DNA from: Apostichopus japonicus
Lineage: Eukaryota; Echinodermata; Holothuroidea; Aspidochirotida; Stichopodidae
Reading direction: 5' to 3'
Length of the DNA: 64,000 nt
NCBI RefSeq assembly: GCF_037975245.1
Contig: NC_092572.1
Span: 29,187,989-29,251,988, forward strand
Part shown: positions 1 through 10,500 of the stretch, piece by piece
Numbering within the stretch: the stretch's first letter is position 1
How the letters are laid out: each line of letters begins with the position of its first letter
Notes under the pieces: generated by a model
The model's database searches: none
Told to the model about the DNA's origin: nothing
The model's input: only the letters and a program-made list of their open reading frames with translations
Made by a program: the position numbers and the translations under genes

Positions 1-808
1 CCTATTTGTGGTGGAGGTCTAAGTTCATATCGGGTTAGCAGAGAGCTACATGTGAATATTTCAAAAGTACTACATCTCTAGAACCAGAACAGGAAAGGTG
101 CTCATACATGCGTGGTATGATAGCCTTGTGTATTGAATAGTTTGTACACGATTTGATGTAAGTGTTCATTTAAGGTCAGCAGTTGTCAAAACTTGAACAC
201 TATGATACGATATTTCCATATAGAAAACTGCAGTAGCTCGTATGTATGGCTATAGCTTCTCCATGATGTGTACAAGAACCCTATTGTTTATGATGGAGGG
301 TACAGGTCATTTAGGTGATTATAAAGATCGGTCTATTTCATGTTGTTCATAGAGGAACTGATGGGCATGGGAGGAGAGGAAAGGCCGGGAATATAGTGAT
401 GGGACCTTTCCCAAAATCTGAACCTAGTTCGCATCTCCGCGGTTCGGTCGGTCCAGCGGGTACGCGTTCATTACGTATTCAATCTAAAACCCAAGTCGGT
501 CAATACTATAACATGGGCCTGATGTTACTACGTAATATAGGCCATGCGCGGGCCTTCAGTGACGTAATGATAATGAAGTAAACAACTTAACGCTTAATTA
601 AATTAACCTGCGAACTGATTTATACATCTAACTCCTGTTCTTTCTTTCCTCTGCACGTGCTCTCGGAGGTTGCGGCTATCTATACATTAGTTGGAAACGC
701 CGTGTAGAAACTGTAATATTAATCAACCCTTATAATTCAATTGTTATGTTCATTGCATAGTTACAAGACAACCAGTTTTTGTTTGATTCTTTCACGTAAA
801 GAAAGATT

Positions 809-842
<34 letters not shown>

Positions 843-905
843 TATATCACCCAACAATTGTCTCGATTATTGCACTCAGGATTCTTTCTCTTTTGTCCAG
901 GAAAT
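1..905. other. No gene recognised; (TA)n at 812-840
   Basis: The 88-codon frame at 315-581 matches no family I know. A TA microsatellite at 812-840 directly precedes the Penelope remnant. Confidence 0.4.
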
Positions 906-1875
906 TACATCTATGGACATATCTGATCAATACATGGTATCATACGATGTAGTTAGTTTATTTACCAACATCCCACTTTCTGAAACTGTTGATATTGCAA
1001 TCGATGCCATAATGCATAACAATCCAGGCATTGGTATTTAAAGGTGGGATCTCCAGAAACTATTCATGTTTGCTACCTCACAAACGCATTTTTTATTCAA
1101 TGGTAATTACTGTGATCAAGTGGACGGTGTGGCAATGGGTTCACCATTAGCACCGGTGTTGGCAAATCACTTCATGGGTCATTTGGAGAAACAATTTCTG
1201 AAAAATTCATCTGCCCCATCCAAACCTTATGACTACCGCGGATATGTTGACGATATTTTCTGTCTTTTCCGAAATGAGGGTGAAGCCATCGATTTCCTTC
1301 AATTTATCAATACCCGGGCACTAACATAAAATTCACTATTGAGAAGCAAAAAGACAGTACGCTACCATTTTTGGATGTGCTTGTCAGCAACACTGGTGAT
1401 TGCAACACTTCCGTTTATCATAAGCCTACGTACTCAGGGTTACTAACCAATTTTTTTTCAGTTTCATTCCTTATTCTTACAAAATTGGTCTCATTAAAAC
1501 GCTATAGTGGATAGATTGTACAAGGTCAACAACTCTTGGAAAGGATTTGACCTAGACCTAAAAGGACTTATGTTCACACTCGGCAAAAATCAGTTCCCCT
1601 CTCACTTAATTGACAAAGTAGTGAAATCGTATTTACAAAACAACTATCCAAGCATATCTGGGCACTGAAAAGCAAGGGGAGAGACTACACTATTGAATGG
1701 AACATATTGAAACAATCCGACACACACCAACGCGAATCAGGATCATGCAATCTATGCATGGAAGAGAAGCTGGCCATAATACAATCGAAAGACAGATGCA
1801 TCAACAAAAGAACAGAGCTGTTATCGCACTGTCGCCATGGCAACCGTAAACACACACGCCTGAAGCCGAGATAGC
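906..1875 (+). pseudogene. Penelope-like element, truncated and broken
   Basis: Penelope-type RT: VSYDVVSLFTNIPL (motif A, from about 942), a stop at 1039-1041, then CDQVDGVAMGSPLAPVLANH (motif B) and YVDDIFCLF (motif C, catalytic DD, near 1246). After a frameshift near 1327 comes IKFTIEKQKDSTLPFLDVLV and TSVYHKPTYSGLLTNFF, then after further breaks LYKVNNSWKGFDLDLKGLMF. Near 1640 it jumps to SKHIWALKSKGRDYTIEWNI and CNLCMEEK...NKRTELLSHC, the end of the GIY-YIG region. The catalytic first half of that nuclease is missing, a deletion. 5'-truncated and inactive. Confidence 0.9.
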
Positions 1876-2028
1876 ATATGATGTTCAGTTGCCTGATGAT
1901 CGGTGCGCTAGCCGTACCCGTGAAACTCCGAGTAGCAGTATGATGATAGTTTAGTTAAGTATATTATGTGATATTCTAGCTCTGCCTTGGCACAGAGCAC
2001 TCTTTGTGAATATTGGCCACCATTATAT

Positions 2029-2031
<3 letters not shown>
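1876..2031 (+). mobile_element. Penelope-like element 3' UTR, copy 1
   Basis: Nearly identical to 24531-24680, from the stop codon to GGCCACCATTATATG. Contains the hammerhead ribozyme. It passes straight into an (AT)n run, as does copy 2. Confidence 0.9.
1883..1946 (+). ncRNA. Hammerhead ribozyme, type I, copy 1
   Basis: Core CTGATGA at 1893-1899 and GAAA at 1922-1925, with stem II GGTGCG..CGTACC around CTAGC, short stem III ACT-CCG-AGT (1925-1933) and predicted cut after A1934. Stem I: TTGC (1889-1892) pairs with GCAG (1935-1938). Core bases are the same as copy 2; differences fall in stem II and its loop. Confidence 0.8.

Positions 2032-2086
<55 letters not shown>
2032..2086. repeat. (AT)n microsatellite
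   Basis: 55 bases of alternating TA after the Penelope 3' UTR. Confidence 0.98.
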
Positions 2087-2090
<4 letters not shown>

Positions 2091-2189
2091 TCTTCTATGC
2101 GCAAGCTCACAAATACCGCAACCATTATAATAGATGTTCATATGTAGACTTTTCGAGTAGTGACTAGATATATGGGAATTGTGTTCCCA

Positions 2190-2845
2190 TTTAAGGCTGA
2201 CCCTGTGGGACAAATATACCATATTATGTGCCCGTATTAATTCGAATATATACACGGATATTTGATAAGCACAATGCACGTATTAATTCGAATATACACA
2301 CGAAATAAATCAGATGATAATACGTGTATATATTTGAATTAATACGCGTATACATTCGAAATTATACGCGTATATATTCGATTTAATACAACCATATGAA
2401 TACAATCACCAGGGTCAGGGTCAGCAATATGGCTAGCCATGTGGGACAAACACCGCATAATATATCCGAGTATTTATATGAATATATACGCGTATATGTG
2501 CGAATATATTTGTATATATTATTTGCCAATCATTATATCCGTGTATTAATTCGAATACAAACACGTATTAATTCGAATAAATATGAGGATTAATTGGAAT
2601 ATGTACACATACTAATCCCAGTAAATACGTGTATTCGAGTATATACAGGTATTAAATCATGCTGTTGTCTCTCATTTATTGCCCTGGAGAGGCTACAATG
2701 TGATATCACTCTAAACTCGTTTGTGAAAGCTATAGGACATGCCAATTGTCTGAAGTAATTCGCGTATATATTCGAATTAATACGCGTATATCAATACGCG
2801 GATATGGTTTACCGTGTTTGTCCCATATGGCTTGCCATAGTCGTG
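2190..2845. repeat. Palindrome-block satellite (TTCGAA/ATTAAT/ACGCGT)
   Basis: Degenerate units of about 20-24 bases of the form ATTCGAATTAATACGCGTAT recur from 2235 to 2660 and again at 2755-2810. Each unit is a string of short palindromes (TTCGAA, ATTAAT, ACGCGT, TATATA). A second component, GGCTAGCCATGTGGGACAAA (about 2432), occurs directly near 2190-2215 and inverted at about 2812-2838, giving an overall inverted layout. 2660-2755 is anonymous. Confidence 0.75.
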
Positions 2846-3163
2846 TGGCTACACAATAAATATCCTATATCCAGTTTACTGTGAAAGGGGATATACAGGA
2901 AAGGAAAATCTACAATAATTGACTTGACAAATGAACCTTTGAACCCAACTGTAGAGATCAAAGCACAGTCTCGTTGTACAGTGGGCGTTGTTTATCATTC
3001 ACGCGATCAGTATTGATATGTACAGTGTTGTTCAGTGTAATAATCTGCTTTCATATTGCTACTCTAACAACTCATTTCTATTTATCGTATTTCCATAACG
3101 TCATTCTTACTACATTGGGGTAACTTCGTCCTCTTCGGGTTACATCAAGGCACTATTCGTGAT
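2846..3163 (+). promoter_or_regulatory. Possible promoter region, no clear motif
   Basis: No gene or recognised repeat is seen. It lies directly upstream of the candidate first exon, so by position it would hold the promoter. No convincing TATA box or binding-site cluster was found. Confidence 0.15.
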
Positions 3164-3263
3164 CATTTTCAGCTCGGCTGTGTTTTAAGTTGACGAAGAA
3201 GGATTCAAAGGATCCTTGGTTCACACGGCAACATCACACAAGTGAATTGGAGTGGCTTTCAAT
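3164..3263 (+). other. Candidate noncoding exon 1 (5' UTR)
   Basis: A strong donor (CAAT|GTAAGTG) follows position 3263 in otherwise anonymous sequence upstream of the coding exons on the same strand. The start is arbitrary: I see no clear TATA box or initiator, and only the donor supports the call. If real, it splices to the exon at 4472. Confidence 0.3.
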
Positions 3264-4471
3264 GTAAGTGTTACCCTTTCTGTGTATATTACATCAGTAC
3301 ACAGTTATTAGTATGATATTTTTCAATGGCTATGGTTTAGAAGGTAGCGTTATGGGGTACTCCGGTAGCGGGTATACAATGACACATAAGTTTAAAGAGA
3401 AAGGTAGTCTATCGTGTTAATTAACAGAGACCACCATCTTAATACACTGCTTCTAACGCTAGATAGTAGTTATTTCAATGTATACCCTTTACCTATAAAC
3501 CTTTTCTACTACAGGAAGTGTAGGTTAACAACTTCCTGTTCATTCTAAGTAATATGTGTTTCATGATGGCAAATGATCTTGACAAGCTATTACATTCCTG
3601 ATATATAATGTTAACTTACATTATTAAATTTCATAAATTGTTTACTTATTTATTGTATTGTTTTCGTACATTGTGCATGGAGAAACACAAACAATATAGA
3701 ACTGTTGCCAGATACGTTCATCAAATGTTGTGATGAATTAAGATTTCCAGTAATTATTTTAGACAATGAACTTCAGTTCAGCTATGGGAATATTCTTTGA
3801 CTGAATTGGTATTAGTATATCATGTTTAAAGCGTGAAGTTATTATAGCGTTATTACTGTAGCTTACATATCACTCCATAATAAAAGCATTAACTCCTAGT
3901 GAGTGATCAACCTCAATTCAGATGAAAACTGTAGACTCCTCTTGACGCTCTTGCAATGTAGACCTATCTGACAACTCGTAAAATTCTTAGTTCATTATTG
4001 GAAATCTTAATGAGAGAACTATAACATGTTTGCATCAATATTGTTTACTGTTACACTTTTTTGGTTATGTAGGCCTATATCATACTAGTTATTTATCATA
4101 CCATTTGAATCTGTATTTGAGGTACATTTACAAAAATGATATTTGTACTAAATATAATCTAATTTGACTGTACTTAGTTCAACACATTAATTCTTCCAAA
4201 GATTCAATCACCTCTGGGACGCACTTATTTTATGTATATTTCTCAACATCAATGAAACCTTGTATCCAAATTGCGGGTTCTGAAAGTAGACTTTTGAACA
4301 TGTCTACATAGAACAAACAACGCTGTGCGTACATATATTATATATATAGTTTTCAAATCAGTATATGTTAAAGGTGCAATGCTGCTTACTGATACGAAAG
4401 AAAGAAACATTTTGCATTTGTTTTGTATAATTAATATGAATCTTTAATTAAGTGCTATTATTTCGGTTTAG
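3264..4471 (+). other. Putative intron 1, no recognisable content
   Basis: AT-rich sequence without a supported ORF or a clear repeat. It ends in a modest pyrimidine tract and AG at 4470-4471. Confidence 0.3.
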
Positions 4472-4544
4472 TTGAGCAGGATCGTGCGCAACTTTGAGAA
4501 ATCTGTCAGAAGATGGACATTAGGAAGCCTCCCATCATCCCACC
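4472..4544 (+). CDS. Exon 2: start-codon exon of the NLR-like gene
   Basis: Acceptor AG at 4470-4471 and strong donor GTAAGT at 4545. The ATG at 4513 has A at -3 and G at +4, and an in-frame TGA lies 15 bases upstream at 4495-4497, so it is a plausible initiator. It encodes MDIRKPPIIP plus two bases of the next codon. That phase-2 end joins in frame to the acceptor at 17502. The only link to exon 3 is phase and absence of a better start, so confidence is moderate. Confidence 0.5.
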
Positions 4545-7500
4545 GTAAGTAATACCCTCTTTATTAACCCGCTGTATGTGACCCTTCTCCCACTTTACCG
4601 TCTTAAGTCCCTCATGTCCCGTTCTCTTAAGACTGAAGGTTACAATTGCTTCATTCTAATATGTCATGAATATATCCCTGTTGTCCTTTCAGCGAAGCGA
4701 CGGTTTATTTCTTCCTCAGTTCGTCTTTCTTTAAGTGAGCGGAGTCATAAGGAATTTGTTTGATGTTGATGTCGTGTGTGGGTAATTGTGCCGGTGCGTC
4801 CGTGTGTATGCAACACTGTTTGTAAACACAATAACTCAAAAAGTATGTGATGGCCGAAGTTGATGCATTGTATATGAATTTGTCGTTAAGTTAGTAAAAG
4901 AACCCAATTGAAATTGGCGGATGCAAATGGACATACGAGGTAAGGGCAGGTCCAAGCTATTGTATCCCTAGAAGCCACATTTCAAACTTTACTGAAGCAC
5001 CCTTATTTACAGCAGGCTAATTTGCACATATTCAAATTGCAGTGTGACGTACGGGACATTTGGACTCCTATTTCCCCGCTAGCGATATGAACTATTTGAA
5101 TATAAGTTATGTGGGACATGATGCACCCTTCCTTCCAATAATTTTGACATATTATGTTTGGGGGTTCATCAATTAAATATGCTAATTAGCTAGTGTCCAA
5201 ATACTGATGTCCCTTAAGTCACAATTGTCAGCACTATTTTTTAATTTTTGATATGGAGGAACAATTTTTTTTGGTGATTTTCTATAATGTTCTAATTACG
5301 AACATTGCTCAACAAAATCCATCCCAAAATAATTGAAATAATATTCACTGCAAATATAATTATCAAATTTAAAAATGTGACGTACAGGACAAAATGTGAC
5401 GTACGGGGCATAGTTTGGTGGAAACCCTGTATTTATAAATGCTTTGGCTCCAGTGGGGACCTCTACTGGAAACCTACCAATGCTTACAAATTTATTTTGT
5501 TGAAATTCAATTCGGAATGTTCTTCTTTGTTCAGTATAAAAGCGTAGGACATGTGTTCTTCCGTTCATGGAATTGCAATTTGTGAATGATATATCGTTAC
5601 AATAAGCCTATCATCGATAATAAGATTCTCCCCCCCCCCCCCCCCGTTACTCCGAAAAGCACTTGCGGCTGCTTTGTAGGGTGTAAACTTTATTTGAGAA
5701 TGAATTGTGGAAGCCCGTCATCTATTTAAAATTACTGCTTTATTTACATTTATTAATCCAGAACACTAATTGGTATAGCGCCATTTACTTAAAAACTTTC
5801 GCCCCGTTGTGTCTGTTTGCAAAATCGTGCGGAGGTCCAGGATCAGTTCTTTTCTGTTAGGTGTTGTGCTTCTGATAGTTTACCAAGAGACAGGTATCTT
5901 CGATCGTTTCCATGTGGTGGTACTTTTCTCGGATCCAATTTCGCATTCCCTCTGTTTAGCCGAACTATTAATTATAGGCCTGCGATCCGTCAAGAGGAAT
6001 ATGACTGAAACAATTAATGCTCCTCTCTAATTTTTGATATCATACGCTACGGCTTAATATTGTCGTTTGCGTCATATGCCAAGTTCCTGAGAACCTTATA
6101 ATAAGCCCTCGCGCTTTATACTGATCCACAATTATTTGAATTGTTTGTTTCATAATTTTAATAATTAATAAATTACAGCATAATTTACGCCCGTAATCCG
6201 GGCGCTCGACGAAAGCCCGTCTTACGGGTCAATCGCCTATTATACCGTATGTCATATGAATTAATACACTCAATCGTGTAGTCTAAACATTTATATCTCC
6301 ATATAGCTCGTGTTTAGAGCGGAGATTATTTCAACATAATTGATCCGTTTGTTTGTTTGCTTATTTATCGATAGTTGTTTAAAATTTATTCTAAATTAGG
6401 GGGGGGGTGGGCCTTCAGCTTCTGTACATTTTTGGCAGGTGGTCCATATTTGATCCACTGAAAAACCATGTGTTTAGAAAATCATTACTCGAGATAGGAA
6501 TACACTAGAGAGCTTCCCATAGCTTTATTTTGCACATAAGACAGCCTGCATCAATAAACAACAAAATTTATTCTGAATTGGGGGGGGGGGTGGGCCTTCA
6601 GCTTCTGTACATTTTTGGCAGGTGGTCCATATTTGATCCACTGAAAAACCATGTGTTTAGAAAATCATTACTCGAGATAGGAATACACTAGAGAGCTTCC
6701 CATAGCTTTATTTTGCACATAAGACAGCCTGCATCAATAAACAAACAACACAAAAGTGCATGTGACCCGAGGGGGTCACATGGAGTTTTTTTTTGTATTC
6801 AAAGATTTGTTTACATTAAAAAAACCGGTCGTTTTGACCTTCTTTCAAAAAAATTGTGAGAACAGTGAAAACTTTCAAGTCAACTGACCCTATCTGATAC
6901 AACTAGCTAAGACATACAAGGAATCAAATCAGAAGCCTTCAAAGGCATATGTAGAGAGATGGCTCTGTATTTGGGGGAAATATGTCCAAAAAATGACGTT
7001 TTTCGGTCTAAGTTAGGGCCAAAACACGGACCTCTTTCCGATAATAATTCTCCAGAATGGCTCACCCTACAGAGTAGATTTTTAGCTCTCCAGAAGCGCC
7101 ACACTGAAACGCTATGCTACATAGAAACAATTTATCAATAGCGCCTCCACTTTGTGATTAATCCTTAGCAATTCAACTCGAGCATTTTTTATGGAATTGA
7201 ATTTCGGTCAACCACAGTTGAAACGCTTCGTGTAGCTAGTGTCAACGCTATCACTCACGTAATTGAAACGGTAACTATTTAACACATATTATCATGGCTA
7301 AATACTAAAAAGAGGCGTTAGACTTTCTTTCTATGGGCAATTTGACCATCCAGCCGTTGGAGGATGACGACATCGCTGAATCTGAAGTAGATTCTGACGA
7401 TGCAATCCTGATATGGTAAGCCACACTGTATGTATTGTGTATACATGTATAGTAAAGGCTTCATAATTGACGCACCCCCGTAATTGACGCACCTTCAATT

Positions 7501-10500
7501 ATTACTAGCAACGATACAGCAGTCGAGCAGAATTACATATTTCACAATTTTGCGATCATATGGAACAAAATAATTTACTGCCTTCGTGTCAATCGGCTTA
7601 TAGGAAAGACTTCAGCACTGAAACAGCTTTGCTCAAAGTGTGTAATGAAATTTTGTGCAATATGGACAATAACCATGTTACAATGATGGTTATGCTGGAT
7701 CTTTCTGCAGCAGCTATTGATACTGTGGACCATGACATTTTGCTGAGTGTTCTTGATCAAAACTTTGGTACTAAGGGGCTGGTTAAATCATGGTTTGATT
7801 GTTATTTAAGACCACGCACACAAAGTGTTCAGGTTGGTGATTGCATTTCTACGAAATCCACCGTCCACCAGGGCGTGCCACAAGGATCTTGTGCTGGCCC
7901 TGTTCTCTTTACGGCTTATGCAAGTACTTTATATCATACAATCTCCAGTCACCTTCCCGAGGTCATGGGGTATGCAGACGATCACGCCCTGTACCTAAAA
8001 TTCAAACCAGGTAATGACTCTGAACTTAGTGCTCTAAATGCTATGGAGAGTTGTTTATTGGACGTTAAGGCTTGGATGAATATGTGTCGCTTGAAAATGA
8101 ACGATACCAAAACTGAATTTCTCATCTTTGGTTCACGAACTCAACTTGCAAAACTTGAAATTGATTGTATTAACGTGGACTCATCTAGTATTAATTGTGT
8201 AAATGATGTGAAGTATCTTGGCGTTTATTTGGACAAAACCTTATCAATGAAAAAACATGTAAATGAATAATGTAAAATCGCTAGTTTTAACCTGTATAAT
8301 ATTAGAAAACTACGTAAGCATCTTTCGACTGATTCTACTCGCACTTTAGTTCAGGCACTTGCCACATCACACTTTGATTATTGTAACTCTTTGTTTTATG
8401 GTCTTCCCAGTTCTTCCCTTAATAAGTTACAGCGTGTACAAAATATGGCTGCCCGAATCATCCTAAACTTCAGTGAACAAATATGACAGTATATCTTCTG
8501 CTTTTAAACTTCTCCACTGGCTTCCGATAAAGGATCGTATCGATTTTAAAATTTTATCACTCACTTATAAGGCGCTTCACGGATCTGCACCATCTTATCT
8601 GAAGGACCTTCTTAAACCACGATCAGTGAGCTACTCCATACGATCTCATGACAGTTAAATTTTAACTACCCCCCGCACTCGCTGCAAGTCCCTTGGTGAC
8701 CGATCTTTTTGTGTCTGTGCCCCCAAATTGTGGAATGCACTCCCATTTTCTATTCGCAATTCAAGTACTGTAAGTTCTTTTAAATCCAGTCTCAAGACTT
8801 TCATTTTCACACGTGTATATAATTAATCTAGTTTTACTTATTATCTCATTCTTTTCGTATTTATCTCTTACTATTGATTTATCCTATTTTCTGAGTTTGT
8901 GGCATGGTATTTACTGACTTCATTTTCTCCATCGTTATTGGATTTGGTTTAGTCTTTTAGGGTTATCTGTTTTTAAAATGTTACCTCTTTCTTTTGATTA
9001 ACATGGTTTCTTAATTTTCGTTAAGTTTTATACCTTTACTCTTTTAAGTTTGTACAGCGCCATAGCTTATGTTTTTACATATATATGTGCGCTTTAGAAA
9101 TGTTTAAATAATAATAATAATAATAATGATATTTTCATGAGTTTGAATCCATTTGAGCTATTTGCTGACCAAATTGTGGTATTTTCTAAGCTTTGAATAC
9201 CCTCTCCCTTGTTTTGCACGTATTTTGAGCATTTGGAAATCTTACACCCTAAAAATACCCAACATTACCTCAATATGATAAAACTAATCTCTGTGACCTC
9301 ACCTGTCTGATCTTAGAGGCTCAGAGCATAGCAAACAGCAGCTAAAGTCAATGGATGTATACTAAGGCCTACACTACAGTTAACTTATCGACGAATGTGT
9401 CAATTTAGGAATATGAAAGAACTTGACAAGGAAGACATTTTGTGGTCAAATTCTGCTCAATTGTACGGTGCATAAGCACAGAACCTTAAATATTTTGAGA
9501 TCAGAACATTTCTGAGGAACTACACATATGAAAAACAGATACAGTTGAGTATTTTGGATTTTTCCTTGATAGATATCGTTGATCAAATCCTTAAGTGCGT
9601 CAATTATGAGCCCACCATGCTACTGTACTGTAGCGCAATAGGCACGCTTGACTACCAGGGTATTACATAATACATGTAGGTCAAGTAGTTTGGAGGGAGG
9701 GGGTATAAGGGGGGAGGGGTTGGCAACCTGGTAGTAGATATGATTGAGGGGAGAGGAATGAACTGGTTTATTAAGATTGAATAAGAAATTTCAAAAGTCA
9801 AAGCAATTTATTTCCCTTTTTTGTGTATTGTTTGTTCAAATTTTGTAATTATGTGCATACTAATTAGCCTTTTATTGGACCTTTGCTCCAGTTACAGCAA
9901 CAACTGAGGTGCCAAATATGATGTGGATGAACAACAGCCTATACTTATCACTCCAGAAGAGCCCTTGACCAGCATGGAGACCATAACTTTGATATAAACC
10001 TTACATTTGGTAGCCTGTAAAATAAATAATTTATTCGCGAATGAAAACATAACATTCAAACATCAAATTATATTTTACTTATAAAATAACATGTCTTGAA
10101 CTCATGAAACCAGGGGCGGCGATCTGTTTCAAATATTGGGGGGGGGGGGGGGGACATTGCTTGGGTGCAGGCGAATTACTATCAAAGCGTACAAGAAAAT
10201 TTCTGGTTTTGATTGCCCCCCAGATCACCGGAAATGGCACTTCTCGGGCTTGAAAATGACCAACCAGATGTACACTTTTGCCTGAGAACCAAGTTTTTCC
10301 TAATAGTTTTTTTTTTCATTCATAACCTTTTTTTCAAGATTATCACCAGTCACACATGTTCGACCTCATTGCATCTCCTGTGGATCAATGCTTTTGTAGG
10401 TAATTCTACGTAACGCCCCACAAAACCCGTCAGCCCCACTTTTCAAGGTTTTAAGCCCATTATTTGCTCAGAATTTGAATAATAAATTCACTTCAAAACA

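Noticed and set aside
315-581. 88-codon open frame
   Set aside because: No recognisable domain and no splice or promoter support.
5296-5568. Paired open frames on both strands
   Set aside because: No motif on either strand; typical chance overlap in AT-rich DNA.
6200-6245. R1 hairpin as a hammerhead ribozyme (GACGAAAGCCCGTC)
   Set aside because: A GAAA is present but there is no CTGANGA partner on either strand with proper stems.
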